DNA from: Blastocladiella emersonii ATCC 22665
Taxonomy: Eukaryota; Blastocladiomycota; Blastocladiomycetes; Blastocladiales; Blastocladiaceae
Length of the DNA: 64,000 nt
Direction of reading: 5' to 3'
Assembly (NCBI GenBank): GCA_025594325.1
Contig: JANHCV010000007.1
Location: 1,953,171 to 2,017,170 of the forward strand
Both the position numbers and the translations under genes were made by a program. Numbering within the stretch: the stretch's first letter is position 1; the number at the start of each line of letters is the position of its first letter. The notes beneath the pieces were generated by a model. It was given only the letters and a program-made list of their open reading frames with translations. It searched no databases and was not told the DNA's origin. Positions 52,201-62,580 of this stretch are shown here, piece by piece.

Positions 52201-53497
52201 ATGTATACGGAACGAGGAGAGGACCACCAGCTGTGCTGCTGTTTGACGCCGACAGAAGAAGGTTGCTTGCTGCAGCGCTCAAGCGCGAGAGCGATGCCAT
52301 GGGGCGAGCAGCCCGCGGAGCACGCTGCGGGCGAGGTTCATGCGATTCCATCAAGTTACAGTGCCACGTCGTGCCTTGCCTTGTTGACGTGCACATGGAC
52401 ATGGAGGTGAGCGGGGTGCCTGACCGACCGACCGAGGCCGCGCCACGCCACGCGGTGGCCATGGCGCCGTGGCCGCCGCGCTGCGCGTCCTTGTCAGCTG
52501 ACGGCGACTGACGCGTTGCGGGGCGCGCTTCGGGAGGGATGGGGAGACGTGAGGAGGCCAGAGCCTTCTTCTTCTCTCTTCTCCACCGACTGCCGCCCCA
52601 TGCACCATGACCATGAAAGCCGATGCAACGTGATAACTTGATGCAACATCACGCCGGACAGGCCCTGACGCGGATCGGCGCCGCCGCGAGGTGCCCAGCC
52701 GCATCTGCTGTACCGCTACTACTGTACGACTGAGCTGAGCGTCAGTCGGACTGCTTCGTCAGCTATGCAGCTCGTCCGTCCCCGTCGTCCTTGTCGGGAA
52801 CGCCGCCTTCCGCTTGCCGTGCTGCCCTACGTTAGTCGCATGCAAAGGTTTGCTTTGGCGGCGGGCCCCCGCTAGCCAGCGTCCCTCGCTCGCTCGCCTC
52901 GTTCCGGTCCCCCTGTCGCCCCACGCCGCCGATCTGCACTGCCGAACCTCACCCGACCACCGCGACCGCTTCGTCGTCCTCGCCGGCCACCTGCTCGTCC
53001 CCCGCTGGCATGCATTCCCGAGCCGCACGACCTCCGTTCGAGCCGACCTACATGGACGTGCTCACAGCCTCGGCAACTTCATGGCGGGCCAGGTGAGTCG
53101 TCGCCACACGCGCACGCGCACGCACGAGCGGGGCCAGCGTTTGGTGTGCGCGCGGGGCGCGCTTCGGGATCCGCTGCTGCTCGTCGGCCGCAATCGCCGC
53201 CTTTCGCACCTGCTGCTTTATGACCTCGCGCTTTCGTAGCCTAGCCCAGCTGGCGGGCGGCTTGCTGCTTCGCGAGAGCATGGATGCTGCCGCCTCGCTC
53301 AACCGGCGGCCACGGCGGCGGTGCCCCTCGCGTCGCCGTCCTTGACGCGCGCGTGCACCCGCCGTACCGCGTTGTTGATTCACGCTTTTGCCGCGCGGCC
53401 CGAGCGAGGCCCTAGGATGCGTCCGTTGCTCAGCGTACTCACGCTCACCTCGCGCGTGCGTGCGTGCGTGCCGACGGCGAGCCGGATTCGCGCGGTC
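49213..53497. repeat. Large GC-rich repeat, right copy
   Basis: This repeats window positions 1-4285 in direct orientation, with no difference that I can see until 53442. There, about 20 bases (CACGCTCACCTCGCGCGTG) are the reverse complement of the left copy's CACGCGCGAGGTGAGCGTG. After about 53497 the sequences part. It has no recognisable coding content. Confidence 0.9.
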
Positions 53498-53999
53498 GAC
53501 CTCCTCCTGCCCGTGTCCAAGTAGGTTCTCTGACGAAGCTGAATGCCCACACTTGCCCCAAGACCGCATTTATCTAAGCAAATGGCCACGGTAGCTGCTC
53601 GGGGTGGAGAACGGGCACGGCCCGACGAGCCGTACGGGCTTGATCGTGGCAACGGCGACATTTATGCGCTCGGGCAGGCATTTCGCGTGGCCCGTGGTCG
53701 TGAACGGGTGGCGTGAAAACTGGCATCTTGCCCCATGCGCGCGCGGCGGACAGAAGAGTGCGACGTGGGGGACGGGAAACGCGTCGTCCTAGATAGAGCT
53801 CGAGCATGGTAACGCACTGGTACTCGAGTTTTGCGTCGGTGGCATCGAGCGCGTCGCGAAGGACGCCGGCGAACGTTACGGTGTAGTCAGATTCTCGGGG
53901 GGAGCGAGCGTCCGAGCGAAGAGACCGCCGCCAAACTTCGATCACGACCTGCCACTGTCCCGAGTTTTAGGCTTGCGCTCAACTCGGGTCAACGAAGTT
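53498..53999 (-). other. Region with an orphan peptide-like segment
   Basis: A minus-strand frame at 53574-53945 contains SDYTVTFAGVLRDALDATD followed by AKLEYQCVTMLELYLG, which looks more like protein than the surrounding noise; the rest of the frame does not. It could be a leftover exon or retroelement tail. I do not recognise it. Confidence 0.3.
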
Positions 54000-56900
54000 G
54001 ATCAGAAAGCGAGGACGGTCGACATAAAGTAGAAACGGGGCCGCTGTGCGCGCATGCGACTCGAGTTCAGCGCAGGCGGGGGCCTTGGCCGCGAACCACT
54101 CGCGCGGGAGGGCCGCGTTGAAAACAGACACCGCTCCTGTATCGCTCGGGTACGCGGCGCGGAAGCGGCCGAGGAAGTCGGTGCCGGCGTCGCGGAGCGC
54201 CGTTTACGGCGGGCGCGGCGCGCGGAGTGCGCAGGTCGAGCGCGAGAACGAGCTTGGTGACGAGCACGATGGAGCTGAGCGCGAGGAGCCCGCGGACGAT
54301 GGCGGGGTCCACGGTCCAGTGGCCCGAAGGGGCGTCGACGGCCGTGAGCGCGTCGAGGCCCGCGACGAGGGCGATGACCGGCGCGAGCGCGCGGCGTTCC
54401 GTGACGACGAGCTTGTACAGGTTGGCGGCGTACCCGACGGCGCGTTCGGCCTGGTTGTGATGGATGACGTGCGAGCGATTCCTGAGCACCTTGGCCGTCG
54501 TCGTCATGAGCGCGACGAGGCGGAGGTGGTAGACGGTCACCGCGTCGACGAGCGGCTTGAAGGCGACGCGCGGGGTGTCGGCGATGGGCGGCAGCACGAC
54601 CACGTCCTCGGACACGGGGATGTGTGCGTGGCGCCACGACAGGCCCATGTCGCGGAAGTGCTTGGGTCAGCCAACGCCCTCTTGCGCACCTGCAGCAGAG
54701 TCGACGCCTCGTGCATGGTGAGCTCCGCAATGAGCTCGGCGAGCGGGAGCGGGACCTCGGCGACGCGCGCGAGCTGCGCCGAAAGGGACAGGATCGGGCC
54801 GAGTCGGGCGTCGCGGTACGCGGGCGCGGCGGCGAGCTGCGTGGCGCACGGCTCCGGGTAGTGGTGGAGCGCGTGGCCGAACGCGGACGTGGTGGGCGCG
54901 GGGAGGTCGGGCGTGTTCTGGTTGTTGGACAGCGCGTCGCTCTTCTGGGTGATGATGGGCAGCAGCGGCTCGGGACCGCCGCGAGGCGCGCGCGGAGCCA
55001 CTCGATGGTCGGGTTGGTGGACATGTCGTTGTCGCGGATCTGCAGCGCGAGGCGCACCTGCAGCAGCGAGCTCGAGGCTTCCCTGCAGCTGGCGCATGTA
55101 GTGGTAGCTCCATGAACGCGAGCCCGAGGTGGATCCAGGCGAGACCGAGCTGCTCAAGGTTCGACGTCGCGGTCGAGACAATCTCGGTCGCGCTCGCGAT
55201 CCGCGTTGCGGGCACGTCGCGGGCACGTTGCGCAGCAGGTGCATGCGGGCGGCAACGAGGTCGCGCTAGAGCGCGGTGAGGTCGAGCTGCAGGTTGAGCT
55301 TGTGCTGCACGAGGCACTGCGACCACATGGACCACGCCCACAGGAGGACGGGGAGCGCGGCGTGGGCGTCCCCCAAAACCGCGGAATCGAGCATCGCGGC
55401 GGCCATGCCGGCCTCGAGCGCGCCGAGGAGCGGGTACAGTGGCACGACGAGTGGTGCAGGAACAGCGGCGGGTGCGGGACGACTTGACCCTCGTTGACGA
55501 GCTCGGCGGGGACGGCGGCGAACCCGCTCATGACGGCGTCGTCGGCGTCGAGCCCGTGGTGGAGCATGCAGGCGGGCGCGACGGCGGCTGTAATGAACTC
55601 GCGGGCCGCGTGGCCGCGGGCGAACCGGGTGAGCATGGGCTTCTGCAGGGCGGGGCCGCGAATACCCTTGACCTCGAGGTGGTGCGGGGACGGGAGCGGG
55701 TGGAGCGCGACCGTGGCGGCGGCGGCGGCCAGGCTGCCCAGGAACTCGCGGCACGCGTGCACCGCGCCGCGCGTGATGGCGCAGGCGGACAGGCGGGCCG
55801 CGGCGGCGGCGGGGATGTGCGTGGTAGCGGGCGGCAGCGCGTCCTCGCCAGGGATCGGCTGGCCAGCCCCCTTTACGTCGCGGCGCGCGATCGCCCAGGC
55901 GGTGAGCCCCGCGACGCAGCGCTCGCGGCTCGCGTCGCAGTTGGCGCGCAGCTCGCCGAGGTCGAGGCGCTGCAGGTGCAGCAGGTCGGGGCCGAGCAGC
56001 GCGTCGATCAGCACGCCGGCGGCGGGGTTCAGGGCGGCGTCGTGCTTGGCCGCGCCGACGGACGTGAGCTGGCTGAGCCACGACTTGACGATCTGGTCGA
56101 GCGTCTCGACGCGCTGGTCGTCCATGTGCTGGCACTGGAACCAGTGGAACGGCGTGTCCACCTGGCGGCACGAGCAGCGGGGCGCCATGTCCAGCGCTTC
56201 GCGGCACGTGCGGCAGCGGGTCTCGAGGTCCTCGCTCGCGATGCACGCGGCGTCGCCACAGTTGGGCACGGCGATGCGGCCGACCGAGTGCAGCGACTCG
56301 CGGCACGGCAGCTTGTTGGCGAGCGCGCGCAGGCGGAAGGACGTCTCCTTTTTTTTTTTTTTTTTTGTTGTCTGGTCGCGCGAGGTGCGGCGCGCGAGCG
56401 GGCGCGACCCGCCGTGGAGCGCGAGCGCGGTCGCCTCCCAGTCGAGCTCCTCGACCTGGGCGGCGGCGGCGTTCGCGGCTGCTACAGCGGCGGCTGCAGC
56501 ATCGGCGGCGGGTGCAGGCTCGGGCGACAGCGGTGGCGGCTGCGCGAGCGCGAGGTGCGCCACGTTCGTTGCGAGCACCGCGTCGCGGCACTCGGCCTGC
56601 GCGAGGTCGCGCATGAACTTGCGCGGGTCGCCGCCAATCTCGTGGTCGAAAAAGGCGGGGACGTGGTGGAGGTCCGACTCGGTGCGCGTGCGTTTCGAAA
56701 AGTACGCGTCCGAGGCGGGCGGCTGGTTCGCCGCGGCCTTGGCGGCGCGGTCGGCGACGTTGTTGGGCGTGGTCGGGTCGTCAGCGTGGCCGCGGGCCCA
56801 CGAGAAGGTGACCGTGACGTTGCGGTCGCGCAGCGCGAGGCGGAGCGAGGACCACAGGTCGCTCAACGCACACCGGACGCGCTGGCGCACCGTCGCCGTC

Positions 56901-59900
56901 GGCGAGAGCTGCGTGCGCGCGGCCTCGATGGCGGCCTGCGAGTCCGAGTAGATGTGCAGCGCGGTCCCGGCGGCGACCTGCAACACGGCGAGGACGAACG
57001 CGTGGATCCCGGCGCGCGTTGACGAGAACGGGCCGGGCGGGAGCTTGGCGGCGGCGATGTGGCCCATGCAGTCGTCCGTGACGCCGTTGGCGGCCGCGCG
57101 GCAATCGGCAGCAACGCGCGTGGCCGTGTCGTAGCCGTCGGGCAGCGGGAAGACGGCGGCGGAGCCCGCGCGCGCGACGCCCTCGGGGCCCGGGCGGTCC
57201 ACGTAGTACGAACCGTCCGTGTACGCGATGACGACGTTGCCCGGGGTGGGCATGATCTCGAACCCGACGGCGCGGACAGGATTGACGAGCGCGGCGGCGG
57301 GGCGGGGGCGGGTGTGGCGGAAGACGAGCGGCGGCGCGCCGGCGGGCGCGGGCGGGTCGTCGTCCATGGGCAGCGCGGGCGGGTACATTTCCTGCCCGTG
57401 GCTGATGTCCGTGATCTGGGCGTGGTTGCGGTTCGCCACGTCGAACAGGATCTGGGCGACGTGGCGGTCGTCGGCGTTCATGCGCGCGTTGCCGGTGTCC
57501 GTGAGCGGCACGCGGAACTCCTTGACGAACTGCTGCACGTCCTTGGTTTCCATGCGGCGGAGCATCGGCAGCGTGTACTTGCGCCCGATGAGGCCATCGT
57601 CGTTGTCGGGCGGGTACTCGAGCAGCGTCTCGAGCGTGTACAGGGGCAGCCACCGGATCAGGTTTTTGGTCCAGACGCAGTCCTGGCTCCTCTTGCCGCG
57701 CACCGTCATGTCGGGCGCGACGAGGACCGTGGGCGTGCAGTTGCCGGCGACGATGAGGTTGTAGTTGCGGCGGCGGTCCACGATCGACATCTTGCGCCGC
57801 TGCATGAGCAGCAGCAGGTTGTCGAACCACACGCACGGCAGCTGGTTGGACATGGGCACGAGCGCGAGGTCGGGCCACTCGAGCGGCGAGAACGCGCACT
57901 GCGTCTGGAACTGGAGGATGCCGAGCTTGTAGCGCGCAGGCACGCCGTGCGGGCGCGGGTCGTTGAGCAGGTCGCACAGGTCGGTGACGTGCTGCTGCGT
58001 GATCAGGTCGGCGAGCGAGTGCAGGCCGATGATGTCGCGGTCGTGCAGCATGGCCGTGAGGAACGTGTTGGGCAGCTTGTACTTGCGGCGCACGAGCGCG
58101 CGCGCCGACTGGCCGATGCGGTCAAGCTGCGCGAGCGACGGCACGCGGAACAGCGAGCGGTACGCCGCGGCGGTGAAGAAGACGGCGTTGAGCAGGTACA
58201 CGGCGGCCTTGCCCGTGATGCGGCGGTCCTTGAGCAGGGCGAGGCACGTATTGGCTGCTTCGCGGCCGAGCATGGCGTGGTCAATGAACACGCCCAGGTA
58301 GCGGGACGGCTTGCCGACCCAGGGGACGGAGACGCCGCGCACGACGATGGGCGCGTTCCGCGGGTCGTTGGGCCCGCCCGTGAGCGCGCCGTCGGCCCAC
58401 TTGGAGAGCATGCGGAGGACCGCACCCTTGGCCGGGTTCGCGTTGATGCGCGTGAGCTCGTTGAAGTCGTCCACGATGTCGACGATGCGTTGCAGGTGGT
58501 CGCGGTCCGATGCATAGAAAACGGCGTCGCCCATGTAGGCGACGGCGGCGACGCGGAGCCTGTCGAGCTGGCGGTGCGACGCGCGAAACGTGAACGGCGG
58601 CGCCGCAAACCCGCGGTTGGGCCCGACTTGGCGCAGCCCCGACCCAACCTCGAGCGTGATGCCGAACCCGCGCGCGTCTTCGTCGTGGTCGGCGTCGCCC
58701 GTCTTGACCGTCTCGACCGTGAGCCGGTTGACATCGCACAGGCACACGTCGTAGAAGAGGTTCCACAGCAGCGGCGACCCGACGGCGCCCTGCGGGAACC
58801 CGCGCTCGATGCGGACCTCGTCCGACAGGCCGTACGCCGTGAGCACGCGCGCCGTGCGCCCGTGCAGCATGCCGTCAAAGTAGAAGTCGACGAACTCGGA
58901 CGGCAGCCGGATGCGCCGCATGGCGCGCTTGAGGAGGGCGTGCGGCAACGAGTCGAACGCCTTGGACCTGTCCTCGAAGGAGGCCCACAGTGGAACGTCC
59001 TCGATGCGCGCCTTGGGCGCGGCGGCGTGCAGGATCGCGATCGGCGTCGTCGTGTCGGTGCCCGGGATCGCCGAGTACCGCGCGCCCTGCATGACGTCGT
59101 GCTCGCGCAGGACCGGGTGCAAGCGCTCGAGCAGGATCTTCATGAGCACCTTGGACGCGGTCTCGAGCAGCGTGATGGGGCGCGAGTTGGTCGCGTTGCC
59201 CGTGAACCCAGCGCTCGTCTTGGGGATCAGGTAGATGAGGCCCGTCTTCCACAATGCGGGCGCGGACCGCGTGCGCAGGCACGCCGCGAGCAGGGCGAGC
59301 AGCGCCGTGTGCGTCTTCTCGCCGGCCTGCTCGAGGAGCCGGACCGTGAGCCCGGTGCCGCCGGGCGCCTTGTCCTTGCCCGACGCGGCGAGCACGTCGG
59401 CGAGCTCCTTGTGCGTCGGCGCGGCCATGAGCATGTTCCACACGTTGTCTTTGATGTGCTGGAGCGGCGCAAACACGTCCTGCCACCGGCCGGGCAGCGG
59501 CCGCGCGTTGGGGTCGCCGCCGTCGCCGTCCTCGCAACAGCAGAACCAGCCCTGGACCTGCTCGGCGATGACGCGCTTGACCTTGGTGGGCTCGCGCGTG
59601 GTGGTCGGGCCGTCACCGGCGTCGCTGTCGTCCCCGTTGCCGTCGCCGTTGGGCGGGGCGGGACACTGGACGTGGTCGACGGTCGCCTGCGCGCGCCTGG
59701 TCCGCGTCGCCGAGTCGATGAAACAGCGCAGCTTGTGCTCGAACTGGTCGTCGCGCGCGTCGGTGCGCTCCTCGATGCGGCGGCGGGCCGCGTCCATGTC
59801 GCACGCCGCGCGCGCCGCGATGATGACGCACGTGGTTGTCGCGGGCGAAATTGGCCGCGACCATGCGGTCGAGGAGCACCACGAGGTTGTCGCTGCTGAC

Positions 59901-60356
59901 GCGGAGCGGCGCGAGTGCAGGGCTCTGCGCGCTCCAGTCCACCCACGCGGCGAGGAGCGGGCGCCACTGCGCAGTGTGGGGGCGCTCGACCAGGCGGTTG
60001 GTGGCGGGAGCGATGCGCATCGCGTGGGGCACGAGCGGCGGCGAGGTCCTTGAGCGCGAAAAAGGCGTCGCCTTCGGGCGCGCCACAGACAATCACCGCA
60101 TGCTCGGCGTCTGCGACCGCGAAGTACTCGGCGAGGAGGTGCGCGACAAACCAGCGCGCGCGCAGGATGGGGACGGGCGAGTCGACGAGCGCGTGCAGTG
60201 GACCGCGGGGACGTGCGCGAGCAGGCGGTGCGTGACGTGGAGGACGGCCTTGAGGTTGGCGTGCGCGGCGGGCGACCGGGCAACGGCGCCGGGGGAATCG
60301 CCGCCGAGGAGGTGCAGGGCGACGCAGTCGGTCGGCGGCGCGGCATCCACGTCCAT
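54000..60356 (-). mobile_element. Decayed non-LTR retroelement with RT and RNase H
   Basis: A LINE-like element reading leftward from an ATG at 60354-60356 (MDVDAAPPTDC). The first about 500 nt need at least three frame changes. One frame then stays open from about 59840 to 55450. It holds a pre-RT segment (GKDKAPGGTG), RT motif A (DRSKAFD), motif B (GFPQGAVGSP) and motif C as YMGD; an RNase H domain (YTDGSYYVD, SDSQAAIEA, GHADD, VADRAAK); and a C-terminal zinc knuckle (CRTCRE, CSC, HWFQC). No apurinic-type endonuclease is visible upstream. From 55470 to 54030 a helix-rich tail continues only through several frame changes and an in-frame TAG at 55266-55268, ending in FYFMST. Confidence 0.85.
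55450..59840 (-). pseudogene. RT-RNase H core frame of the retroelement
   Basis: About 1460 uninterrupted codons. The family's reverse transcriptase copies element RNA at the target site, and its RNase H removes the RNA strand. In motif C the family's YxDD is YMGD, with Gly encoded by GGC at 58529-58531 where the first catalytic Asp belongs. In RNase H the second acidic residue (Glu of the TxAEL motif) is Gly, GGG at 57008-57010. Both changes should abolish catalysis. The other RNase H acids are present. A run of about 20 A on the coding strand (56350-56371) encodes a Lys stretch and is a likely slippage site. Whether the core is a fossil or was kept for another use cannot be told here. Confidence 0.75.
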
Positions 60357-62580
60357 GGCTAGAGAGAGAGGGGGCCGAATTCGGACGTCAGGGACGAGTT
60401 ATGTGGCGGATCGCGCGCGCAGCGAGCGTACCGTTGGCATCCTCAGACGCACCGCTGAGCGAAGCGGTCCGGCGGCGCTTGCCGGGAGCCGACTTGGCGG
60501 GGCTGCGGGAGGGCGACTCGTTCTCGGTGCGGCGTGCACGATACGAGCGGCGAGGTTGAGGACGAGCGGGCGGCGCGCGGCGACCACGGCGCGGGTGAAG
60601 CGCGGGTGAAGCGCGGGTCGACAAGCACGGCGGCGAGCACAGCTGCGAGTGCAGTGATGAGGGCGGCGCGGACTCGGGGAAAATGAAGCGAGGGTGGAGG
60701 GAGTGTCCGGGCCAGGCGCAGCTGTCTCACTTGCGGCAGCGGCGAGGACGGTGCAGGCAAGGTGCAAGTTGCGAGAGGTGAGTGCGAGTAGGGAGCACAC
60801 AAGGAGGTGTAGGTGCAGGCACAGAGCGGCGGCGGCGGGAGCGGGTCGCACAACACCAGCCGAAGAGGCTCCTGCCACTTCAATCGCGAGGCCGCGCAGC
60901 TCCTCGTTCCCTCTCCCTCTTCACTCCTTCTCCCTCCCCCCCTGGCTTGGAACGCTGCCACACTCTATGCAACTTGTTGCGAATGATACATGACCTCTCT
61001 TGCTGCAACTTGTTTGCCCTTCCAATGAGACCACGGCGCTGGCCCTGCGCGTTGGGGCGGAACCGTGCGTTGCCGCGTGTACACGGCGCACCGCGGGATG
61101 AGGGCAGTATCGCGTGCGGGACATGGCGCAATCCGCCAACCGTCCGTGAGACAAGGTGGCGGCGTTCGCCGCCAAGACGGCGGGTCGCTCGTTCCTGCTG
61201 CTCCCCGCTGTGTCTACGCAACCATGATACGGCAGCCCTCGCTTGATATCGACCGGGAGTGCGAGCCCGCGGCGCGCACAGCGCTGCGCGACGGGGCTCA
61301 CGCAGGCCGCAGTTGCGCGCCCGCTGCGCCGCAACAAAGCGCGCTCGCCACGCACCTGATCAACCAGTACCCGTCGCGTCGCCGTCCCTTGCAATCGCGG
61401 CCGTGAACCCGCCTCACCCGCTCGCTCGCTCGCTTGTCTCGTTCGCCTGCGCGCTCGTCCCGCCGCCCACGGGCGCGGTCCATTGTTGCGTGTACAGGGA
61501 CCACGTTCTCGTCGCCCTAGGTCCCGCTCGCGCTCGCCGTGGCGCACGTGCCCGTCACACCGACCGCGCGGTGCATCTTCCCGCGCGCACCCGTCGCGTG
61601 ACGCGAGCTCGCCCTGCCCATGTGCTTTTCCCGCCGCGTGCGCCAACTGCCGTCGCGCCCGTCACACCCGTCTGCATGCGCCATTCACCACCGCGTTTGA
61701 CCCATCAGTGCGCGCAACGCCCGCACGCGATTCGACCGAGCGCGTGCAGGGACTGTGCTCGTCGCGTTGTATACGGGAGTAGCGCTGAGGGCAGTGCAGC
61801 GGTGCTGTTCGATGCCGCGTTGCTCGCGGGCATCGCTCCGCCAGCGGTCGTGGTCGTGGGCGTGTCGCTGCTCTTGCGCGCTTATTCTTATCGCGCTTGT
61901 GAGCCCGCGCATATGACTCGCCTGCTAGGTCGACCCGTGCACCCGATTGCGTGACCCGCGCGCCACTGCCATGGCCGTCTGCCTTGATTGCGACTGTGAG
62001 TCCGCCGTCGCGCCGCAAATAGGACGCAATTTGGACAGAGCGCGCGGCGAGTGCGCCCTGAAGCAGCAAAGAGCTACTCGACCTCACGTCAGCCGCGCCG
62101 CGTCAATAGCGAACTGCGTTGCAACCACGCGATCTTCGTGGCGCAACTGCTTGCCGCGTCGCCGGGTGTGTAGATATGCTCCTCCTCGCCCCGCGGCCGT
62201 CGCGATTGGACTTGTGAGCCTCTGAGAGCTGTTGTAACGGGATCGGAGACGCTGCATGCGCGACCAACACAGCTGCCTTACTATCAGTCAACTGCTGCAG
62301 CTCAGTACCAGCATCTGCGCCGCGCCTGGCCTCATAGCGGCGGATGTGTTCGCAGCCACGCCCATTAACTTGCAGCGCGTGTGCGCGCTCATCAACGAAT
62401 GCTACAACTGTCACGCGTCCCTATCTCGCAATGCGGTATTGGCGAACGCTTGCGCACTAAACGAACGGCGCGGAGCATCTTTACGCGATTTCCTCGCTGC
62501 TTGGATACGCAAGAGCTGAGCGGGATCACGCGCTCACAGCGCATCTGCGCCCCACACGCCGCGCTCACGCAGCAAATAGA
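60357..62580. other. GC-rich region without recognisable genes
   Basis: About 2.2 kb upstream of the retroelement. Open frames on both strands reach 150-240 codons but are Arg/Ala/Pro-rich or contain many Cys and His by chance, with no motif I can name. No RNA gene is seen. Confidence 0.45.

Noticed and set aside
53582-53720. Possible protein-kinase fragment (GDIYALGQAF) on the plus strand
   Set aside because: A single short look-alike of kinase subdomain IX with no neighbouring subdomains.
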